Below are positions 15,744-17,318 of a stretch of DNA of 17,318 nt, piece by piece. The notes beneath the pieces were generated by a model. It worked only from the letters and a program-made list of their open reading frames with translations. It did not search any database and was not told where the DNA came from. Within the stretch, counting starts at the first letter, position 1, and each line of letters opens with the position of its first letter. The stretch is from Flavobacteriales bacterium UBA1959 (lineage in GTDB: Bacteria; Bacteroidota; Bacteroidia; Flavobacteriales_D; Sanyastnellaceae), in assembly GCA_002336085.1 (NCBI GenBank), contig DDEH01000142.1:1-17318 (forward strand), in the 5' to 3' direction. The translations under genes were made by a program, and so were the position numbers.

Positions 15744-16249
15744 ACGCCGCTCGTTGCTTGGGCCTTTGGATGGTCTGCACGGTGTGTGCTTGGACTTCGT
15801 TGATGGCACAAGACCGCGTAAACGTTTACCCCGATCACCGCATGCTTTGGAGCGAAATGATGCTTCATTCCGATCAAGGCATCGTGCGTGAGGGACGGGA
15901 TTGGAGAGGCACGGTTCTATGGACAACTCGTCCTGGAGCGTTGTACGAAGGGTATTCATCTAGTTCCTTTGACCTGCGCTTTACGTTGAGCGATGGCCGT
16001 CTGATTCAAGGAGATTCCAATTTCAGTGATGCCATTCTGTACACCTTGGAAGGCAACAACATCTACATCGGAGACAGTACCTTTCCGCTTGATTTGGTCT
16101 ACACCCTTCAGCAGGATGCCCTCGATCCTGGCGCTTTTGGACTGTACAAGGAAGACAGCATCAGCGTATTTGATCGGATTTGCGTGTTCGAAGGCCTTCC
16201 TTCACCCGAAGTCTTGTTCGGATTTCTATTAGCTCTCGGTTTGCTGTGA
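15740..16249 (+). CDS. Secreted protein with 20-residue tandem repeats, unknown function
   Basis: 169 residues, family not recognised. A signal peptide is likely (MNAARCLGLW..., hydrophobic to about residue 22, cleavage near SLMAQ), so it is probably periplasmic or secreted. The mature part is built from a short beta repeat with near-exact 20-residue spacing. The aromatic-Thr pair recurs at 61-62, 81-82, 101-102 and 121-122 (WT, FT, YT, YT). A Gly near the end of each unit recurs at 71, 91, 111 and 131, followed by Tyr or Asp in the first three. A shorter, weaker unit precedes them (about 41-53, GIVREGR), and a diverged one may follow (about 141-152, ISVFDRICVFEG). The last 10 residues are hydrophobic. 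The pattern suggests stacked beta-hairpins (a solenoid or small barrel). The start overlaps the pgk stop by ATGA. Confidence 0.75.
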   Translation: MNAARCLGLWMVCTVCAWTSLMAQDRVNVYPDHRMLWSEMMLHSDQGIVREGRDWRGTVLWTTRPGALYEGYSSSSFDLRFTLSDGRLIQGDSNFSDAILYTLEGNNIYIGDSTFPLDLVYTLQQDALDPGAFGLYKEDSISVFDRICVFEGLPSPEVLFGFLLALGLL

Positions 16250-16254
16250 CGGCT

Positions 16255-16273
16255 CAGTAGCCTCAGGCTACTG
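16255..16273. terminator. Perfect 8-bp hairpin between convergent genes; loop is the purS stop codon
   Basis: CAGTAGCC (16255-16262), loop TCA (16263-16265) and GGCTACTG (16266-16273) form a perfect 8-bp stem with a three-base loop. The loop is exactly the purS stop codon (TGA on the minus strand), and one stem arm encodes the last purS codons. It lies six bases after the stop of the upstream plus-strand gene. Neither side has a T-run, so it is a candidate bidirectional, U-tract-less terminator or an RNA 3'-end stabiliser. Confidence 0.5.
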
Positions 16274-16526
16274 CTTCCATCACTTCCACACGAAATTCAA
16301 ATTGCTCCATGATCTGGTTGGTAAGCAACTTTTCACAGGCCTCCTTTACCTGGCCTTCAGCTTCAGCCTGATCTGCCGCTTCCACCTCAAGAGTGATGTG
16401 CTTGCCAATCCGGACATTGTCGATGCCTGCAAGCCCGATATTTTTCATATTGCTAGAAACGGCCTTTCCCTGGGGGTCCAACAACGCCGGTAAAGGCATG
16501 ATATCAATGGATGCGCTAAATTTCAT
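16263..16526 (-). CDS. purS: Phosphoribosylformylglycinamidine synthase subunit PurS
   Basis: 87 residues, normal for PurS (about 80-90). PurS bridges PurL and PurQ in the three-subunit FGAM synthase, which converts FGAR to FGAM with glutamine-derived ammonia in purine synthesis. Recognisable features: MKFSASIDIMPLPALLDPQG at the N-terminus (family: beta strand then LLDPQGKAV), NIGLAGIDNVRIGKHITLEV (29-48) and the C-terminal helix/strand CEKLLTNQIMEQFEF (64-78). It starts 9 bases after the phosphatidylserine synthase stop, suggesting co-transcription. No purL or purQ is in the window. Presence of PurS implies the genome uses the small PurL, not the fused large enzyme. Confidence 0.9.
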   Translation of the reverse strand: MKFSASIDIMPLPALLDPQGKAVSSNMKNIGLAGIDNVRIGKHITLEVEAADQAEAEGQVKEACEKLLTNQIMEQFEFRVEVMEAVA

Positions 16527-16535
16527 GTTCGAATC

Positions 16536-17318
16536 TTAAGAATGATTTTGGCTCGGTTGAATGAATTTTCCGAAGAATGCATACAAAAGTAATGCGGCCT
16601 GCAATCCCAAACCGAACGCACGACCAAAAATTGCCACCACGATTCCCACAATGCCGAGTCCGAACAAAAGCATGATGCGTTTGCGGTCGTAATCCACCGA
16701 TCTCCCCCACCCTTTGAGGTCCATCATCGATCGGTCGCTAATCATCCACCACGGAATCAAGGTCGATCCAATGAAGACGGAGGCAATCATTGTTGCTGTT
16801 CCGCCAACTCCAAACATTTCGTATTGCGCGCCCGTCAGTAAGACTCCAATCCACCACAGCGCACCCGCCGGCGCCGGCATTCCACGAAATCCAGAAACAT
16901 CAGAACCCGCGGCATATTCGACGTTGAAGCGCGCCAAGCGCCAAGTCGCCGCAATAGCCATGGTCAAGGGTAAAAATTTCAATACCCCAGGCATCGCCGG
17001 TGCCCAGGCGTGAAGAAACACCACGCCGGCAATCGCTGGCGTAACACCGCTGGAGACCGCATCTGCAATGCTGTCCAATTGTACACCCATTGGGCCTTGG
17101 GTTTGGGTCCATCGCGCCACAATGCCATCCAGTAAGTCAAACAGTTGGCCGGCCGACCAGATCAGGGCCAGAGCCAACATGCCCCAGCCTTTCTGATTTT
17201 CAGCCAGCGCTCCGAACTCCGCAAATGAATCGCCCGTGAAGGTGCCGTTCATTGCCGATCCAAAAGGCCAAATGAATAGCCCAATAATGACCAGTATACC
17301 AGACAACAAATTGCCCAT
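16536..17318 (-). CDS. pssA: CDP-diacylglycerol--serine O-phosphatidyltransferase, 5' end outside the window
   Basis: 260 residues visible; the gene is cut by the window edge. It joins CDP-diacylglycerol and serine to make phosphatidylserine, precursor of phosphatidylethanolamine, in the inner membrane. The CDP-alcohol phosphotransferase signature D-G-x2-A-R-x8-G-x3-D-x3-D is complete (Asp64, Gly65, Ala68, Arg69, Gly78, Asp82, Asp86). PssA-specific segments RLARFN (127-132) and FRGMPAPAGA (144-153) are also present. Several hydrophobic helices follow, to the C-terminus. The Met at the extreme edge is probably not the start: family members normally have a short stretch such as PNxLTLGNLLSG first, and the visible sequence begins inside that motif (MGNLLSG). 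The gene ends 9 bases before purS begins. Confidence 0.9.
   Translation of the reverse strand: MGNLLSGILVIIGLFIWPFGSAMNGTFTGDSFAEFGALAENQKGWGMLALALIWSAGQLFDLLDGIVARWTQTQGPMGVQLDSIADAVSSGVTPAIAGVVFLHAWAPAMPGVLKFLPLTMAIAATWRLARFNVEYAAGSDVSGFRGMPAPAGALWWIGVLLTGAQYEMFGVGGTATMIASVFIGSTLIPWWMISDRSMMDLKGWGRSVDYDRKRIMLLFGLGIVGIVVAIFGRAFGLGLQAALLLYAFFGKFIQPSQNHS

Noticed and set aside
1..17318. Mobile element, phage, CRISPR, toxin-antitoxin or defence system
   Set aside because: No transposase, integrase, direct repeat array, nuclease/helicase cluster or small toxin pair was found; the genes are mostly core metabolism and envelope functions.

Overview
The window looks like chromosomal housekeeping DNA from a member of the Bacteroidota, most likely a marine Flavobacteriales lineage related to Cryomorphaceae/Schleiferiaceae. 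The genus is inference. Three things support the phylum. One very large secreted protein carries a gliding-motility/type IX secretion (T9SS) type B C-terminal domain. Two small genes look like Bacteroidota-restricted families (a DUF6495-like protein and an HU-CCDC81 + SPOR membrane protein). Several genes are preceded by the Bacteroidota -7 promoter element TAnnTTTG rather than by Shine-Dalgarno sequences. I saw no phage, IS element, CRISPR array, tRNA or rRNA.

Layout. (1) 103-6005, plus strand: TonB-dependent receptor, kdsB-like CMP-Kdo synthetase (overlapping the receptor by one base), a ptrB-type oligopeptidase B with its own promoter-like element, and a DUF6495-like protein. (2) 6002-11821, minus strand: the T9SS type B giant protein, then, after a 96-bp gap with a promoter candidate, an HU-CCDC81/SPOR protein and a YihX-like HAD phosphatase. 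The HAD gene ends tail-to-tail on the DUF6495-like gene with a 4-bp overlap. (3) 11919-12917, minus strand: gpsA, divergent from (4) 13021-16249, plus strand: glyS, pgk and a small secreted repeat protein, each joined to the next by an ATGA stop/start overlap. (5) 16263-17318, minus strand: phosphatidylserine synthase (its 5' end lies beyond the window) and purS, facing block 4 across a 13-bp gap with a perfect hairpin.

How the genes relate. Much of the window concerns the cell envelope: outer-membrane import (TonB receptor), the LPS inner core (kdsB), phospholipid head groups and backbone (pssA, gpsA), peptidoglycan/septum binding (SPOR protein), and T9SS export (giant protein). Central metabolism and translation are represented by glyS, pgk and purS. 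Most of this is ordinary. The parts that deserve a second look are a secreted protein with a nearly exact 20-residue repeat locked into the pgk operon, a KdsB-like enzyme whose SGT(D/E)R nucleotide-binding signature is replaced, a probably leaderless gpsA transcript, and two unusual hairpins. I do not see a convincing undescribed multi-gene system.
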